Translations under genes and position numbers: made by a program
Source: Pseudomonadota bacterium
Lineage (GTDB): Bacteria; Pseudomonadota; Gammaproteobacteria; Burkholderiales; Methylophilaceae
Direction of reading: 5' to 3'
DNA: 64,000 nucleotides
Assembly (NCBI GenBank): GCA_020053735.1
Contig: JAGVMP010000005.1
Location: 1-64,000 of the forward strand
The notes under the pieces: generated by a model
Databases searched by the model: none
Seen by the model: only the letters and a program-made list of their open reading frames with translations
Told to the model about the DNA's origin: nothing
Shown: positions 28,757-38,023 of the stretch, piece after piece
How the letters are laid out: each line of letters opens with the position of its first letter
Numbering within the stretch: the first letter of the stretch is position 1

Positions 28757-29980
28757 TTAAAGTGTATGTGTTTTGTCGCCTTGCATAAACCCGATTAAGG
28801 GTTCATCAATATTTTTACTGAAACATATCACTTTAAATAATTCACCCATTTCAGCGGGGGACAGCAATTTTTGTGCGGCGGCAGCTAGTTTCATATATTC
28901 GACATCTTCGGGTGAATGTTGCTGCAGAATACTTAAAATACCACAATTAATTAAAAACTGTGCTTGGGAGACATAGCCTGCGAGGCTCATGGCCATTGGT
29001 TTACATTCAAGCGGGCTAGAGGGCATATCTAAAATACTGGCTATTTGGCTAAAATCCACATGCGCAGTGATATCTTGCAGGCCAACGTGAATCAGCGGAT
29101 TATCATGTGCCAGTTGTCGATAATGGCACATCAGCGTGCCTTGGTTACGTTGCGGGTGATAGTATTCGGCGGCGCCAAATCCATAATCAATCAACAATAT
29201 GGCACCTGTTTCTAGCATATCACCCACGCTACGCACTAATGCGGATGCAGCTGGGTTCACCTCTGTGATGTAGCCCACAGGTAGTTTATCAGCCAAGTCG
29301 CTAGGTAGGTGTTCAACCAGTGCAGGCAGGCATGAGGTATTGTCTTGCCAAATAAATTCACCGTTCTTGCAATCGGTAAAACTGACGCCACGTTCATACC
29401 AACCTTCAGCAGTTTTGTGAATAATATGCGCAGGAATCGCATCTAACACTTCGTTGCCCAACACCAAACCATTAAACTTGTTCGGCAATACATCTAACCA
29501 TATCAGTTTATCAAACAAGTTTTTCGGCAGCTTTGCTTGACAATTTTCACGCTGAACCTGTCGCAAGTGGGCACTTACTTCCAAGATAAAATATTGCGCA
29601 GGTAAACAATTTAATTGGTCTAATTCCAGTAACAAATCAACCGCTAGTTTTCCTGTGCCCGCGCCCAGCTCCAAGATGCTAGAAACCAGGTTGCTGCCTT
29701 GCGTAATAGCCAATATTTGCATTACCTGTTGGGCAAGGGCCTGTGCATATAGTGGCGAAATTTCTGGCGCAGTCACAAAATCTCCTGACTGCCCAAACTT
29801 TTGATTGCCACCGCTGTAATAACCTAGATCTGGCGCATAAAGCGCCATGTGCATAAATTCTGCAAACGAAATCCATCCACCCGCTTGTGTCATTTTTTGC
29901 TGAATTAATAGCGTCAACGCTTGACTAATTGCTTGCGATTCGGCACTTGGATTGGGTAATAAAGTAGGTAATGAAGCCAT
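28757..29980 (-). CDS. SAM-dependent methyltransferase, MidA/NDUFAF7 family
   Basis: 407 residues. Family features: FAEFMHMALYAPDLGYYSGG, GDFVTAPEISPLYAQALA, SAM-binding LELGAGTGKLAVDLL, and GNEVLDAIPAH. The mitochondrial homologue methylates an arginine of a complex I subunit; the bacterial role is less clear. Divergent from the SDR gene at 30019. Confidence 0.92.
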   Translation of the reverse strand: MASLPTLLPNPSAESQAISQALTLLIQQKMTQAGGWISFAEFMHMALYAPDLGYYSGGNQKFGQSGDFVTAPEISPLYAQALAQQVMQILAITQGSNLVSSILELGAGTGKLAVDLLLELDQLNCLPAQYFILEVSAHLRQVQRENCQAKLPKNLFDKLIWLDVLPNKFNGLVLGNEVLDAIPAHIIHKTAEGWYERGVSFTDCKNGEFIWQDNTSCLPALVEHLPSDLADKLPVGYITEVNPAASALVRSVGDMLETGAILLIDYGFGAAEYYHPQRNQGTLMCHYRQLAHDNPLIHVGLQDITAHVDFSQIASILDMPSSPLECKPMAMSLAGYVSQAQFLINCGILSILQQHSPEDVEYMKLAAAAQKLLSPAEMGELFKVICFSKNIDEPLIGFMQGDKTHTL

Positions 29981-30018
29981 AAGCCATTATAATATTTGAT
30001 TATCGAAGTGAGTAAACA

Positions 30019-30786
30019 TTGAACCAACTTGTGCAAAATAATGCTTTGAAAAATAAAACCGTACTCATCACTGGCGGCGCCAAGCGTGTGGGCGCGGCCA
30101 TTTGTCGTGAACTACACGCACACGGTGCAAATTTGATGATTCATTACAATACCAGCACTGCCGATGCGCGCGCCTTACAGGCCGAGTTAAATTTGCAACG
30201 TGCCCATAGCGTAGCGATTATTCAAGGTGATTTACTTAATATCGCCATCATAGCCAACCTAGTGCACGAAACTATAAATCAATTTGGTCAACTCGACGTG
30301 CTGATTAACAACGCCAGCAGTTATTATTCCACTGAAATCGGTCATATTAGTGAAGAAAACTGGCATGATTTAGTTGGCAGCAACCTGAAGGCGCCCATGT
30401 TTTTGGCGCAAGCCGCAGCAAATGAATTGCGCAAACATCATGGTTGCATTGTGAATATTACCGATATGCACATCGAACGTCCTAAAAAAGGCTATGTGGT
30501 GTATAGCGTGGCTAAAGCGGGTTTAGTCACCTTAACAAAGTCGCTGGCACACGAGCTGAGCCCAGAAGTGCGCGTGAATGCAGTTGCGCCTGGCCCGGTG
30601 CAATGGCCTGAAAACAACCCACAATTTGATGAAGTGTATCGCCAACGCGTCATTAACCAAACACTATTAAAGAAGATCGGCAATCCGCAAGATATTGCCA
30701 AAGCAGTGAAATTTTTGGTGGCTGATGCGCCGTTTATAACTGGCCACGTATTAGCGGTAGATGGCGGGCGCTCACTTAACCTTTAG
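30019..30786 (+). CDS. Pteridine reductase-like short-chain dehydrogenase
   Basis: 255 residues from a TTG start. NADP-binding ITGGAKRVGAAICREL, NNASSYYST, and the catalytic YSVAKAG are present; TGHVLAVDGGRSLN ends the fold. The TGGAKRVG motif and overall pattern fit pteridine reductases or FolM-type dihydromonapterin reductases that act on pterins or folates. An inverted-repeat element follows before ttcA. Confidence 0.88.
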   Translation: MNQLVQNNALKNKTVLITGGAKRVGAAICRELHAHGANLMIHYNTSTADARALQAELNLQRAHSVAIIQGDLLNIAIIANLVHETINQFGQLDVLINNASSYYSTEIGHISEENWHDLVGSNLKAPMFLAQAAANELRKHHGCIVNITDMHIERPKKGYVVYSVAKAGLVTLTKSLAHELSPEVRVNAVAPGPVQWPENNPQFDEVYRQRVINQTLLKKIGNPQDIAKAVKFLVADAPFITGHVLAVDGGRSLNL

Positions 30787-30804
30787 CTAATTTAATGCTT
30801 ATTT

Positions 30805-30925
30805 TAAAACTTAAAGTTTTAAGTGAGACAAGGCGCGAAATAATTTTTAATGCGCGCATATGTTTTATATGTAAGCAGTAAAAATTAGCTGAGTAACGAA
30901 GTATCACAACAAAATTTGAGTTTTA
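30805..30925 (+). repeat. Nested inverted-repeat element upstream of ttcA (copy 1)
   Basis: Outer arms TAAAACTTAAAGTTTT (30805-30820) and AAAATTTGAGTTTTA (30911-30925) pair with one bulge and one mismatch or wobble. Inside are CAAGGCGCGA (30829-30838), a perfect 9-bp inner stem TAATTTTTA/TAAAAATTA (30841-30849, 30879-30887), a central loop with CGCATATG and ATATGTAAG, then AACGAAGT (30895-30902). The same linking sequences occur before the RND pump gene at 50268-50407, but with different stem sequences. The element ends directly against the ttcA ATG. Confidence 0.8.
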
Positions 30926-31846
30926 ATGATGATTAAACATTTACCCGATAACTACTCCAACAACTTCATCAAGCTACGCAATAGTTTAATCAGCGCCACG
31001 GGCAAAGCCATTGGCGATTACAATATGATTGAAGATGGCGACACCGTGCTGGTGTGCATGAGCGGTGGCAAAGATAGCTACACCATGCTAATGATGTTGC
31101 TGGCTTTGCAGGAGCGTGCGCCCATTACGTTTAAGATCATTGCCATGAATTTAGACCAAAAGCAGCCTAACTTCCCCGCAGATATTTTGCCCGCATATTT
31201 TGAAACGCTAGGTATCGATTACCGTATTGTCGAAGCCGATACTTACTCTGTGGTGAAAGAGAAGATACCAGAGGGCGCGACCACTTGTAGCCTTTGTAGC
31301 CGCCTGCGTCGCGGCATTATTTACACCACAGCAAAAGAGTTGGGTGCCACTAAAATTGCATTAGGTCATCACCGTGATGACATTGTAGAAACGCTGTTTT
31401 TGAATATGTTTTTTGGTGCAAAGCTAAAGGCCATGCCACCGAAACTGGCAACTAACGACAAGCAAAATGTGGTGATTCGACCATTGGCTTATTGTGCAGA
31501 AAAAGACATCGCCAGCTATGCTCGACAAATGGGCTTTCCAATCATCCCATGCGATTTATGCGGTAGCCAGCCCAATTTGCAGCGCCAAAAAGTTAAAGAT
31601 ATGTTGCAAGCATGGGAGCATGAACAGCCTGGCCGCATTAACAACATCTTCCGCGCCATTACTAACGTAGAGCCGTCGCATCTGGCAGACGTTGATTTAT
31701 ATGACTTTAAAAGCTTGAGCCAAGCCAAGAAAGAAGACGAAGATGCTATGTTTGATCATATCAAGCTTGGTGACACAACCAACGATGGCAACGCTTTAAG
31801 TTTAACCAGTAGCAACGGCAGAAAAATCGAGTTTGTGCGTAATTAA
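30926..31846 (+). CDS. ttcA: tRNA 2-thiocytidine biosynthesis protein TtcA
   Basis: 306 residues. The ATP-pyrophosphatase PP-loop SGGKDS (46-51) and the iron-sulfur/catalytic cysteines in [12 protein letters not shown] (121, 124) and [14 protein letters not shown] are present. It thiolates cytidine 32 of certain tRNAs. The start codon is the first ATG after a repeat element whose 3' arm covers the expected ribosome-binding site. Confidence 0.96.
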   Translation: MMIKHLPDNYSNNFIKLRNSLISATGKAIGDYNMIEDGDTVLVCMSGGKDSYTMLMMLLALQERAPITFKIIAMNLDQKQPNFPADILPAYFETLGIDYRIVEADTYSVVKEKIPEGATTCSLCSRLRRGIIYTTAKELGATKIALGHHRDDIVETLFLNMFFGAKLKAMPPKLATNDKQNVVIRPLAYCAEKDIASYARQMGFPIIPCDLCGSQPNLQRQKVKDMLQAWEHEQPGRINNIFRAITNVEPSHLADVDLYDFKSLSQAKKEDEDAMFDHIKLGDTTNDGNALSLTSSNGRKIEFVRN

Positions 31847-31953
31847 ACTCCATCAGCTTTTTAGCTATTTTATTTACAAACTTGTCTAGTTGTTGATTTG
31901 CTTGCTATTATCTAGGCAATTCTAAAAAATTCGCCCGTCAATTCAAGGTTTAA

Positions 31954-34563
31954 ATGTCCAAACTACTCATTGTAGAATCGCCCTCTAAGGCAAAAACGCT
32001 TAAAAAATATCTCGGTAATGATTTCGAGGTATTAGCTTCGTACGGTCATGTACGCGATTTAATCCCAAAAAACGGTGCGGTAGACCCAGCCAACCAGTTC
32101 GCCATGAAATACGATGTGATTGAGCGTAATGCCAAGCACATGGATGCGATTGCCAAAGCGGCCAAGGCTGCAGATAGCATTTATCTGGCAACCGACCCGG
32201 ATCGCGAAGGCGAGGCGATTTCATGGCACATTGCCGAGATTTTGGCAGATAAAAAGCTATTAAAAAACAAACTTATTAAGCGTGTAGAGTTTAACGAGAT
32301 TACACAAACGGCAGTGAAACACGCCATAGACCACCCGCGCGATATTGCCATGAATCTGGTCAACGCACAGCAAGCACGCCGTGCTTTAGATTATTTAGTC
32401 GGCTTTAATTTATCGCCTTTATTATGGAAAAAAATCCGCAGAGGCTTATCTGCTGGCCGAGTGCAAAGTCCTGCGTTGCGCTTGATTGTAGAGCGTGAGC
32501 TGGAAATTGAAGCATTCCAATCGCAAGAGTATTGGTCAATCCACCTAGATGCGCTGAAACATGCACACAAATTTAACGCCAAGCTCATTCAATTAAATAA
32601 TGAGAAGGTTGAACAATTTACCGTCATCAACCATGACCAACAAGCCGATATAGTTGGTAAATTATTGCTGGCTTCTGCTGGCAAAACTACCGTTTCAAGA
32701 GTAGAAAAGAAACAGCGAAGCCGCAGTCCTGCCGCACCATTTACCACTTCCACATTGCAACAAGAGGCCGTGCGCAAGCTAGGCTTTACTACCAGCCGTG
32801 CTATGCGTATTGCCCAGCAGCTATATGAGGGGATTGATGTCGGCTCTGGTACAGTGGGTTTAATTACGTATATGCGTACCGATTCGTTTAGCTTAGCCAC
32901 CGAGGCGGTGATGAGCATTCGCGATTATGTGAAGAAAAATTTTGAGGCGGATTATTTGCCAAAATCGCCCATAATGTACAAAACCAAAGCCAAAAATGCG
33001 CAAGAAGCACACGAGGCGATTCGCCCCACCGATATCAATCGTGCTCCAGTAAAAGTCCGTCAATACTTAAATGACGAGCAATTTAAACTGTATGAAATGA
33101 TTTGGAAGCGCAGTCTTGCCTGCCAAATGTCGCCTGCCAAGTTTGATGCAGTGAGTGTAGATTTAGCTGTTGGGAGTGAGGCCAACCTGTTCCGCGCTTC
33201 AGGTCAAACCTTAGTATTTCCCGGCTTTATTGCGGTGTATATGGAAGGCCGTGACGATGACGAGGATGAGGACGGCGAATCCAAATTACCGCATTTAGAA
33301 ACTGGCGAAGTGTTAACGGTAGAAAAAATCTATGGTGACCAGCACTTTACCGAGCCGCCACCGCGCTATGGCGAGGCCAGTTTGGTGAAAATACTAGAAG
33401 AATACGGCATTGGCCGCCCTTCTACTTATGCCAGCATTATTAGTACACTGCAAGATCGTGAATACGTGATCCTAGATAAAAAACGCTTTACGCCGACTGA
33501 CGTAGGTCGCGTGGTGAGTAAATTTTTATCCGAACATTTTACGAAGTATGTGGATTACGACTTTACCGCCAATCTAGAAAACGCGCTTGATAGCGTAGCT
33601 GAAGGAGAGCGTGAGTGGATTCCACTGATGGATGAATTTTGGCAAGGTTTTAATAGCCAAATTTTGAGCAAAGCCGATGTAGATAGGCCGGGTAATGAGC
33701 TGATTGATGAGGCTTGCCCCAAGTGCGGCAAACCGCTACAAAAACAACTAAGCCGTTATGGTACGTTTATTGGCTGTACCGGCTACAATGCCGAGCCAAA
33801 ATGCGATTACAAACGCAGCCTAAATGGTGCGGCACAAGCGGGTAGTGATCCTGTCACCATTGGTGTGGATGCTGAGTCTGGCAAAGAAATTTACCTGATG
33901 AACGGACCTTATGGACCTTACCTACAAGTAGGTGCAGCCGTTGAGGGCGACAAGAAAAAGCCCAAGCGTGTCAGTATCCCTAAAGAAATTTCACTTGCCA
34001 ATGTGAACATCGAAATTGCTAATATGTTACTTAGCTTGCCGCGTGATTTAGGCCAGCATCCAGAAACAGGCAAAAAAATTGTCGCCAATATTGGCCGCTT
34101 TGGCCCTTATGTCAATCACGATGGCAAGTTTAAATCGATTCCGAAATCTGAAAGTGTATTTAACATTGACTTGGCGGGTGCAGTTACTTTATTAGCCGCC
34201 GCCAATACTGGCCCTGCGCCGATTGCTGATTTAGGCGCGCACCCAAGCGGTGAAGGACGAGTTGAGGTATATGCAGGCCGCTACGGACCCTACGTACAGC
34301 ATGCAAAAATTCGTGCAACTTTGCCAAAAAGCATGGCGCCAGAGGAGTTGACGTTGGATGAAGCATTGGGACTGTTGGCTGAAAAAACCGCTAAAGAAGA
34401 AGCAAGTGGCAAAACGAGTAGTAAATCGGGTGGTAAAAAAACGACTTCTAGAAAATCGCCGGCTGTAAAGCCGAATGTTAAAAAAGCTGACGTTAAAAAA
34501 CCAGCTGTTAAAAAAGCTACCGCCAAGAAAGCGGCAACAAAAAAAGTGGCAACAAAGAAATAA
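31954..34563 (+). CDS. topA: DNA topoisomerase I
   Basis: 869 residues. A Toprim domain at the N terminus (LLIVESPSKAKTLKKYLG, TDPDREGEAISWH), active-site tyrosine in GLITYMRTDSF, one four-cysteine zinc finger (CPKCGKPL...GCTG...CDY) near residues 590-625, then three GPYGPY/GRFGPYV-type repeats. The last 60 residues are a Lys/Ala/Pro-rich tail of histone H1-like repeats (PAVKK, ATAKKA). It relaxes negative supercoils. Confidence 0.97.
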   Translation: MSKLLIVESPSKAKTLKKYLGNDFEVLASYGHVRDLIPKNGAVDPANQFAMKYDVIERNAKHMDAIAKAAKAADSIYLATDPDREGEAISWHIAEILADKKLLKNKLIKRVEFNEITQTAVKHAIDHPRDIAMNLVNAQQARRALDYLVGFNLSPLLWKKIRRGLSAGRVQSPALRLIVERELEIEAFQSQEYWSIHLDALKHAHKFNAKLIQLNNEKVEQFTVINHDQQADIVGKLLLASAGKTTVSRVEKKQRSRSPAAPFTTSTLQQEAVRKLGFTTSRAMRIAQQLYEGIDVGSGTVGLITYMRTDSFSLATEAVMSIRDYVKKNFEADYLPKSPIMYKTKAKNAQEAHEAIRPTDINRAPVKVRQYLNDEQFKLYEMIWKRSLACQMSPAKFDAVSVDLAVGSEANLFRASGQTLVFPGFIAVYMEGRDDDEDEDGESKLPHLETGEVLTVEKIYGDQHFTEPPPRYGEASLVKILEEYGIGRPSTYASIISTLQDREYVILDKKRFTPTDVGRVVSKFLSEHFTKYVDYDFTANLENALDSVAEGEREWIPLMDEFWQGFNSQILSKADVDRPGNELIDEACPKCGKPLQKQLSRYGTFIGCTGYNAEPKCDYKRSLNGAAQAGSDPVTIGVDAESGKEIYLMNGPYGPYLQVGAAVEGDKKKPKRVSIPKEISLANVNIEIANMLLSLPRDLGQHPETGKKIVANIGRFGPYVNHDGKFKSIPKSESVFNIDLAGAVTLLAAANTGPAPIADLGAHPSGEGRVEVYAGRYGPYVQHAKIRATLPKSMAPEELTLDEALGLLAEKTAKEEASGKTSSKSGGKKTTSRKSPAVKPNVKKADVKKPAVKKATAKKAATKKVATKK

Positions 34564-34581
34564 ACTTTAGCTTTAGAAGCA

Positions 34582-34618
34582 AAAAAGCAGCGCCAAATAT
34601 TACTTGGGGCTGCTTTTT
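34582..34618. terminator. Bidirectional terminator between topA and the PBP7-like gene
   Basis: AAAAAGCAGC (34582-34591) pairs perfectly with GCTGCTTTTT (34609-34618), with T-runs in both orientations. It can serve topA on the plus strand and the convergent peptidase gene on the minus strand. Confidence 0.85.
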
Positions 34619-34634
34619 ATTACTTAAAATTACT

Positions 34635-35702
34635 TTAAGAAATTTTATCGGACAGCACTGTGTGGTTTTGGCCCGTTGTTGTGGTTTTGGGCTCAACAGG
34701 AATATGTATATTATGTTCCATCCATTTACGCACGCGGTTAGCGTCGCCAATTCGCGTCTGCTTACCGTTAGAATCTAGCAGCACCACAATCATTGGCTCG
34801 CCCGCAATCGTTGCCTGCATCACCAAACAGCGACCTGCCTCCGAAATGTAGCCTGTTTTAGATAAACCAATTTGCCATTCACCCGTGCGAACTAGACCAT
34901 TGGTGTTGTTATAATTGACTGGATTTACGCGACCTTCCACATACACCTCATGCGACGGACTAGTTGTCGCCAAACGAATTTCTGGGTATTGATATGCGGC
35001 TTGCACTAGTTTAGCCAAATCTTCGGCGGTAGAAACATTTGCAGAATCTAGGCCTGTTGGATCTACAAAGTGCGTATGCATCAAACCAAGCTGCATCGCT
35101 TTAGCATTCATGGCTTTTACAAAACCATATTTACCACCTGGATAATGACTGCCAATAGCAGACGCAGCGCGATTTTCAGACGCCATCAATGCCAGCTGCA
35201 GCATATCGCCACGGCTTAAGCCAGAGCCCACAGCTAATCTTGAGCTAGAGCCTTTTACATAATCGACATCTTGATTAGACACGTAAATCATTTCGTCAAA
35301 AGACTGCTCCGCGTCGAGCATGACCATGGCCGTCATCAATTTAGTAATCGAGGCAATTGGGGCTGGTAAGCCAGTATTCTTAGCATAAATCACCTCACCC
35401 GTATTTTGGTGAATCACCAAGGCTTTACTTGAAGCCAATTGCAACACACCACTACCATCGTAGCTTTCCTCAATCGCACGTTGCGCAGCTAACGCATTGC
35501 GCAATCTGACACTTGCTTTGTGCGAGCTTTTTTTGTAACGGTTGCTTACGCGCTGCTTACTGCTAAAGCTTTTATGACTGACAGAAATACGTTTCTGTGA
35601 TTTTTTATCGGCCGCCAACAGCTCTACAGGTGTTGCAACTAAAGCAACTGCCATGTAAACCAATAGTATTTTCTTAAAAAGCAAGTTCACCATTACCATC
35701 AA
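34635..35702 (-). CDS. pbpG: D-alanyl-D-alanine endopeptidase (PBP7/PbpG family)
   Basis: 355 residues with a signal peptide ending near LLAA-DKK. Serine-type penicillin-binding motifs: SITK in PIASITKLMTAMV, SEN in MASENRAAS, and KTG in SKTGYISEAG. A basic linker precedes the catalytic domain. PBP7-type enzymes cut DD-crosslinks in peptidoglycan in the periplasm. Several close ATG codons at the start make the exact N terminus uncertain. Confidence 0.92.
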   Translation of the reverse strand: MMVMVNLLFKKILLVYMAVALVATPVELLAADKKSQKRISVSHKSFSSKQRVSNRYKKSSHKASVRLRNALAAQRAIEESYDGSGVLQLASSKALVIHQNTGEVIYAKNTGLPAPIASITKLMTAMVMLDAEQSFDEMIYVSNQDVDYVKGSSSRLAVGSGLSRGDMLQLALMASENRAASAIGSHYPGGKYGFVKAMNAKAMQLGLMHTHFVDPTGLDSANVSTAEDLAKLVQAAYQYPEIRLATTSPSHEVYVEGRVNPVNYNNTNGLVRTGEWQIGLSKTGYISEAGRCLVMQATIAGEPMIVVLLDSNGKQTRIGDANRVRKWMEHNIHIPVEPKTTTTGQNHTVLSDKIS

Positions 35703-35927
35703 ACCTCGCTAACATTTGAATCAATAATAACCAATAAATACTTATCTGTCATTAGCTTAGCGCATATTTATAAAAGAAATATTAACTTTAATTGCGTTGT
35801 GACTAATTTGACACATTATTTACTGGAGATAATTTACTACATTAAATGAATTACTTTATGCGAAAATAACGTTTTAGCTGCCAGATGATATGCAATTTTT
35901 TGTACATTTAACTAATTAGGTCAGACC

Positions 35928-36311
35928 ATGAAATTTCCAGCTCAGTTGCATTATACCGCAGAACATTTATGGGTGCTCCAAGAGCCGCATGGGGATTGGC
36001 TTGCAGGCATCACTGATTATGCCCAAGATTTACTTGGCGATATTGTATTTATCGACCCGCCTAAGTTGGGCGCTGTGCTGGTAAACGCCACACCGTGTGG
36101 CATAGTAGAGTCAGTTAAAACTGGCTCAGATTTGCATGCCCCCATGAACGGCGTGGTAACTGAGATTAACGAAGAGTTACTAGGTGCGCCTGAAGGCATT
36201 AATGACAAGCCTTATGCCGCATGGATATTTAAGTTCAAGCCTACCGATGCCAACGACACTGAACATTTTTTAACGGCCGAGGCTTATCAAGCGCTCATCC
36301 ATACAGGTTAA
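35928..36311 (+). CDS. gcvH: Glycine cleavage H-protein-like lipoyl carrier
   Basis: 127 residues. The lipoyl-lysine motif is ESVKTGSDLHAP (Lys64); GITDYAQDLLGDIVFIDPP and VVTEINEELLGAPEGIND match the family. The H-protein carries the aminomethyl group between P, T and L proteins of glycine cleavage. No gcvT, gcvP or lipoyl ligase gene is nearby. Residues 85-127 match the family less closely. It could have another lipoyl-carrier role. Confidence 0.85.
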   Translation: MKFPAQLHYTAEHLWVLQEPHGDWLAGITDYAQDLLGDIVFIDPPKLGAVLVNATPCGIVESVKTGSDLHAPMNGVVTEINEELLGAPEGINDKPYAAWIFKFKPTDANDTEHFLTAEAYQALIHTG

Positions 36312-36339
36312 CAGGCTGATTAGCTTTCATCGCTTTGGT

Positions 36340-37551
36340 TTATTGGGGCAGCACAAATTTCACTTTTAACAGCAAATCTTCCAACTCTTCGGTGAGTTGA
36401 GTGCGTAAATCATCCTGTAAAGCTGGCAAACTAGTGGCCAAAATATGCTGGATATTCTCACGCAATACCTCTTGTACTGATGGCAAATCGGCATTCACAG
36501 TCACTAAGAAGTTATCGCGCACTTGCAATGCCTGTGCGGTCATCTCCTCCATAAATTTGTTTTTTAATTCATCCACTGCTGTTTCATAAATGCTGGGGAT
36601 TGCCTCATTGATAGTGGCGCGCATTTGCGAAAGCACATCAGCATGCAACACACTCATCTGCGTTTGCAAATCATGCTTAGCAGTCTCATTCATCTCATTA
36701 AACATATGTGTGAGCGTTTCGCTTAACTGTGCTTGTTGCAAAGCCAAAGATTTAGCTTGATAGGCTTGCGAGTCTTCTAACAGCTGTTGGCTAATTTCTT
36801 GCGTAATCGCTTCTTGCTGCTCTGCCATCACTGCTGTGTAAATCTCCGGCATGGCCTCAATAAAGTTAGCGCGCATCTCTGCCAAAGCTTCTGCCTGCAA
36901 TACATTGGATTGCACTTGCAAATTGGCATTGCCGTTTTGATTCAGTGATTGCAACACATCTGTGAGTGCTTGTTCCAATTGAGCTTGGTGGTTGCTAATA
37001 GCCTGCGAGTGAAACGCCGTCATCTCCGCATTAATATCGCGCATGATGTGCGCACTCACTTCAGTTCGCAGCGCTTCTACATTGACATTAATCTGCGCAC
37101 TGGCATGTTGCACTGCCGCCTGCATGCCATCAGATAGCATCGCATCGGCTTTAGAAACCGCGTCCGTTTGCAACTCGACAATTTTTTCCTCTAAACCACT
37201 ATACACAAGGTCAGCACTCGCTTGATACATGCGGGGCAACTCTGTTTTTAAATCCGCTTTGGTTTTATCGACAAAATCTACGGTGCGTGCCTCTATGCTG
37301 GCTTGAGTTTGTATCACCTCGTCCTGCAGCGCCTGCAATAACTCCGCCTTTAACACTTCTCGCACACTTTCTGTGACCGTTCTTGCAATATCAGCTTCTA
37401 ATCGGGGCTTAATGTGCGCGGCTATGCGCGTAATCAATTCAGGCGTAATCAGCGTTGCATCGTCTCTTCTTGGTTTGGTCTCAAACTCAGACTCAGCGAC
37501 CGCCTTAGGTTGATACACTTCTGTGAGTAATGGGATTTTTTTATCTGCCAC
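36340..37551 (-). CDS. Repeat-rich coiled-coil protein, unknown function
   Basis: 403 residues, almost entirely predicted alpha-helix and rich in Gln, Ala and Glu, without a signal peptide or membrane helix. Two tandem blocks of about 80 residues are visible: one contains VLQAEALAEMRANFIEAMPE, the next VLHADVLSQMRATINEAIPS, each preceded by a QAQL(E/S)(Q/E)-L segment. Weaker copies (TELPRMYQASA, NADLPSVQEVL) flank them. It lies 11 bases from holC on the same strand, suggesting one transcript with pepA and holC. I do not recognise a named family. Confidence 0.75.
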   Translation of the reverse strand: MADKKIPLLTEVYQPKAVAESEFETKPRRDDATLITPELITRIAAHIKPRLEADIARTVTESVREVLKAELLQALQDEVIQTQASIEARTVDFVDKTKADLKTELPRMYQASADLVYSGLEEKIVELQTDAVSKADAMLSDGMQAAVQHASAQINVNVEALRTEVSAHIMRDINAEMTAFHSQAISNHQAQLEQALTDVLQSLNQNGNANLQVQSNVLQAEALAEMRANFIEAMPEIYTAVMAEQQEAITQEISQQLLEDSQAYQAKSLALQQAQLSETLTHMFNEMNETAKHDLQTQMSVLHADVLSQMRATINEAIPSIYETAVDELKNKFMEEMTAQALQVRDNFLVTVNADLPSVQEVLRENIQHILATSLPALQDDLRTQLTEELEDLLLKVKFVLPQ

Positions 37552-37562
37552 GATTGCCTCTT

Positions 37563-38018
37563 CTAAGTTTGTGCAAGATTAGTGGTTTGCGCATGATTAG
37601 TATTTTTGATTTCATAGCCTCTAGCGCGATAAAACTTATACCGCGCACGCGCCGCTGTTTTATCTTGCTCATCATCACCCACGATTTCAACTAACTGGGT
37701 AAAACGGCTAAAAATAATGGGCTCCGTTTGTGTTAAGTTAATCAGCATATCATCTTGTAACACGGCGTTTTCTTCCCAATGAATCACCACTGGCGTTAAT
37801 GCCACTATATTTAGTGCCGCTATATCCTGATTAACTAACACATTCGGCACAAAACTTTCTGCCTGCTGTTGCCACAAACTGACACTTATTTCTGCGGCTT
37901 TATCTGCATCGTTTGTCAACACAGTCACTTGGCGGCGCTTGTTTAGTGCATCCTGTACTAACGTTGCCAGCAATTGCTGCTTATTAGCCACATTAAAATA
38001 AAAATCAATGCGCGTCAT
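37563..38018 (-). CDS. holC: DNA polymerase III, chi subunit
   Basis: 151 residues. The family start TRIDFYFNVANKQQLLATLVQDALNKRRQVTVLT is clear. Chi links the clamp loader to single-stranded DNA-binding protein at the replication fork. It follows pepA closely (5 bases), a widespread pepA-holC pairing. Confidence 0.93.
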   Translation of the reverse strand: MTRIDFYFNVANKQQLLATLVQDALNKRRQVTVLTNDADKAAEISVSLWQQQAESFVPNVLVNQDIAALNIVALTPVVIHWEENAVLQDDMLINLTQTEPIIFSRFTQLVEIVGDDEQDKTAARARYKFYRARGYEIKNTNHAQTTNLAQT

Positions 38019-38023
38019 TTAAG

